Both the position numbers and the translations under genes were made by a program. 64,000 nucleotides of DNA from an uncultured Bacteroidales bacterium (GTDB lineage: Bacteria; Bacteroidota; Bacteroidia; Bacteroidales; F082), in NCBI GenBank assembly GCA_905234765.1, contig CAJOIF010000002.1, positions 1 through 64,000 on the forward strand, given 5' to 3'. Shown piece after piece: positions 62,555 to 64,000 of this stretch. Numbering within the stretch: position 1 is the stretch's first letter; each line of letters opens with the position of its first letter. The notes beneath the pieces were generated by a model that made no database searches, had not been told where the DNA came from, and was given only the letters and a program-made list of their open reading frames with translations.

Positions 62555-62595
62555 TAGCAGCAAAACGGAGTTATTGAAACAAAACGACAACGAAA

Positions 62596-64000
62596 GTGCT
62601 GAAGAAAACCAACTTCATATTATTTTGCGCGACGGTGCTACTGCTCTTCAGCGGTTGTTCCACAAAGAAGAACACGCTGCCCCGCCGAATGTACCATAAT
62701 CTGACCAGCCACTACAACGTGTATTGGAACGGTGAGGAGAGCCTCAAGAACGGTGAGCAGCAGCTGAAGACCACTGCCAAAGACGACTTCTCGCAAGTGC
62801 TTAGGGTATACAACTACGGCACCAAGGAAAACGGCATGAGTCTCAACCAACCCATGAACCGAGCCATCGAGAAGTCGGCCATCTGTATACAGCGACACGC
62901 CATGAAATTCGGTGGTCGCGAGCGCATCAAATGGATTGACGACGCTTATTTCCTCATGGGAAAAGCCCATTTCTACAAACACGACTACATCCCCGCCCGC
63001 CGCACCTTCGACTATGTGGCCTCCGAGTTCTACTACAACGACATCACGTACGTCGCCAGCCTCTGGCTCATTAAGACTTTCATCCAAACCGAGCAGTATC
63101 CCCGCGCCATCGCCGCCATCGAGCAACTGCAGGCCAAGACCGCTGGCATCGACAAACTGCCAAAGGAATTGATGCGCAACATGGACTTCACCCTCGCCGA
63201 CTATTACATCGCCACCAAGGACTACAACAACGCGATGAAATACCTGCAAAACGGCCTGCTGCTCAACAAAGACCGCGACACACGCACCCGAGCCATGTTC
63301 ATCATCGGTCAGATCTACATGTTCCAGGACGACTCGGAACGCGCCATCGCCCAATTCAAGAAAGTGGTCAAACGGCACCCAGAGTACGAGATGGCCTTTG
63401 AAGCGCGCATGAACATGGCCAAGATGGGTTCGTCCGACAATGCCGAAGAGCTCTATAAGATGCTGAACAAGATGCTGCGCGACCCCAACAACGAGGAATA
63501 CCGCGACCGCATCTACTACGCCATGGCTGAACTGGCCTTGCGCGAAGGTGATGAAAACAAAGCCCTGAACTACCTCCGCAAGTCGGTGGCTGCCTTTAGA
63601 GACAACCGCATCCAAAGGACACAATCGTCGCTCAAGGCTGCAACGATGTACTTCGACCGCAACAACTACGAACTGGCGCAGGCCTACTACGACACCGCCG
63701 TCAGCAGCATGACGCGCGAGACGAAAGGCTACGACAGCATCCTCAACATCTCACAGACCCTCAACGAACTGGTCAGATACCTCATCGTCGTCCACGACCA
63801 AGACAGCCTGCTGCGTGTGGCCGCCATGGATTCCATTGAACGCAACAAACTCATTGACAGAATAATAGCAAAAGTCATTGAGCAAGAAGAAATACAAAAA
63901 GCCCAGCAAGAATACGAAGAACAGCTGGCTTTGATGGGTGCCGCCACTGGCGATGCCCCCAAGATATCCGAACCCACGCAAGGCGGAGGCTCATCGTGGT
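62596..64000 (+). CDS. porW: T9SS lipoprotein PorW/SprE (3' end outside window)
   Basis: The frame is open from a GTG at 62596 to the window end (468 codons seen). No in-frame ATG precedes the lipobox, so the GTG start is needed for the signal peptide, which ends in LFSGC. The next residues, STKKNTLPRRMYHNLTSHYN and then VYWNGEESLKNG, are characteristic of PorW (P. gingivalis) and SprE (Flavobacterium). TPR-like helix pairs follow (YFLMGKAHFYKHDYIPARRTF, 'AMFIIGQIYMFQDDSERAIAQF', and more). PorW/SprE is an outer-membrane lipoprotein needed for type IX secretion and gliding, and it links the trans-envelope motor complex to the translocon. It fits the several T9SS cargo genes in the window. Confidence 0.88.
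   Translation, partial: MLKKTNFILFCATVLLLFSGCSTKKNTLPRRMYHNLTSHYNVYWNGEESLKNGEQQLKTTAKDDFSQVLRVYNYGTKENGMSLNQPMNRAIEKSAICIQRHAMKFGGRERIKWIDDAYFLMGKAHFYKHDYIPARRTFDYVASEFYYNDITYVASLWLIKTFIQTEQYPRAIAAIEQLQAKTAGIDKLPKELMRNMDFTLADYYIATKDYNNAMKYLQNGLLLNKDRDTRTRAMFIIGQIYMFQDDSERAIAQFKKVVKRHPEYEMAFEARMNMAKMGSSDNAEELYKMLNKMLRDPNNEEYRDRIYYAMAELALREGDENKALNYLRKSVAAFRDNRIQRTQSSLKAATMYFDRNNYELAQAYYDTAVSSMTRETKGYDSILNISQTLNELVRYLIVVHDQDSLLRVAAMDSIERNKLIDRIIAKVIEQEEIQKAQQEYEEQLALMGAATGDAPKISEPTQGGGSSW

Noticed and set aside
62638..63624. 328-codon minus-strand frame at the right edge
   Set aside because: The plus strand is open through the same region and encodes the PorW/SprE lipoprotein with signal peptide and TPR repeats; the minus frame is its shadow.

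Overview
The window is chromosomal DNA from a member of the Bacteroidota, most likely the order Bacteroidales. Four things support this. Many genes are preceded by the Bacteroidota -7 promoter element TAnnTTTG. At least five large secreted proteins carry, or appear to carry, type IX secretion (T9SS) C-terminal sorting domains. There is an ECF sigma/FecR signalling locus. Several families are typical of the phylum (DUF2851, DUF3822, DUF6922, RNase Y beside zapA, PorW/SprE). I cannot name genus or species. No tRNA, rRNA, CRISPR array, prophage or insertion-sequence transposase was seen, and no gene-free stretch exceeds 300 bp.

Layout. 1-3.8 kb (minus): a truncated lipoprotein gene, a radical SAM protein, and a coiled-coil gene - zapA - candidate 6S RNA - rny unit. 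3.9-8.8 kb (plus): a lipoprotein 5'-nucleotidase-like phosphatase, DUF2851 and an OPT transporter. 8.9-15.8 kb: a secreted C10 cysteine protease and mfd. 15.8-27.1 kb: housekeeping and stress genes (AGCS symporter, phosphoribosyltransferase-like protein, COG0523 GTPase, free-methionine sulfoxide reductase, OxyR-like regulator, TrkH, DUF389, ABC-F). 27.1-36.1 kb (minus): ECF sigma - fecR - STN-domain outer-membrane protein - two large T9SS cargo proteins. 36.3-49.6 kb: rplU-rpmA, TPR proteins, rsmA, lolE-like, rbfA, a secreted subtilase, dtd, holA, amn, an AbiEii-type toxin/antitoxin-like pair, a pseudopilin-like/DUF3822/rsmD unit. 49.7-57.9 kb (minus): a 2754-residue T9SS surface protein. 58.2-64 kb: a Nudix hydrolase, a P-loop kinase/dCMP deaminase fusion, a LOG-family protein, mtnN, a pseudokinase and the T9SS lipoprotein porW/sprE (cut by the window end).

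Main observation. A two-part sequence (ACTAAGGGTA, 7-nt spacer, AGTTATTAGTCATA) occurs exactly twice: 30 bp upstream of fecR and about 160 bp upstream of the 2754-residue surface protein 20 kb away. Both copies point at the gene they precede, and the surrounding sequence is not otherwise conserved. I infer that this is the promoter recognised by the locus' own ECF sigma factor. The sensor in the locus is unusual: an STN domain fused to a small beta-barrel with no TonB plug. The last gene of the operon is a modular paralogue of the remote 2754-residue protein. Together these suggest a surface-signalling regulon that makes giant T9SS adhesin-like proteins. Other items worth attention are a pseudokinase (HCN in place of HRD) joined to porW/sprE, the kinase-deaminase fusion paired with a Nudix enzyme, and six kinds of short palindromic repeat, two of which lie in frame inside genes (mfd and the C10 protease).
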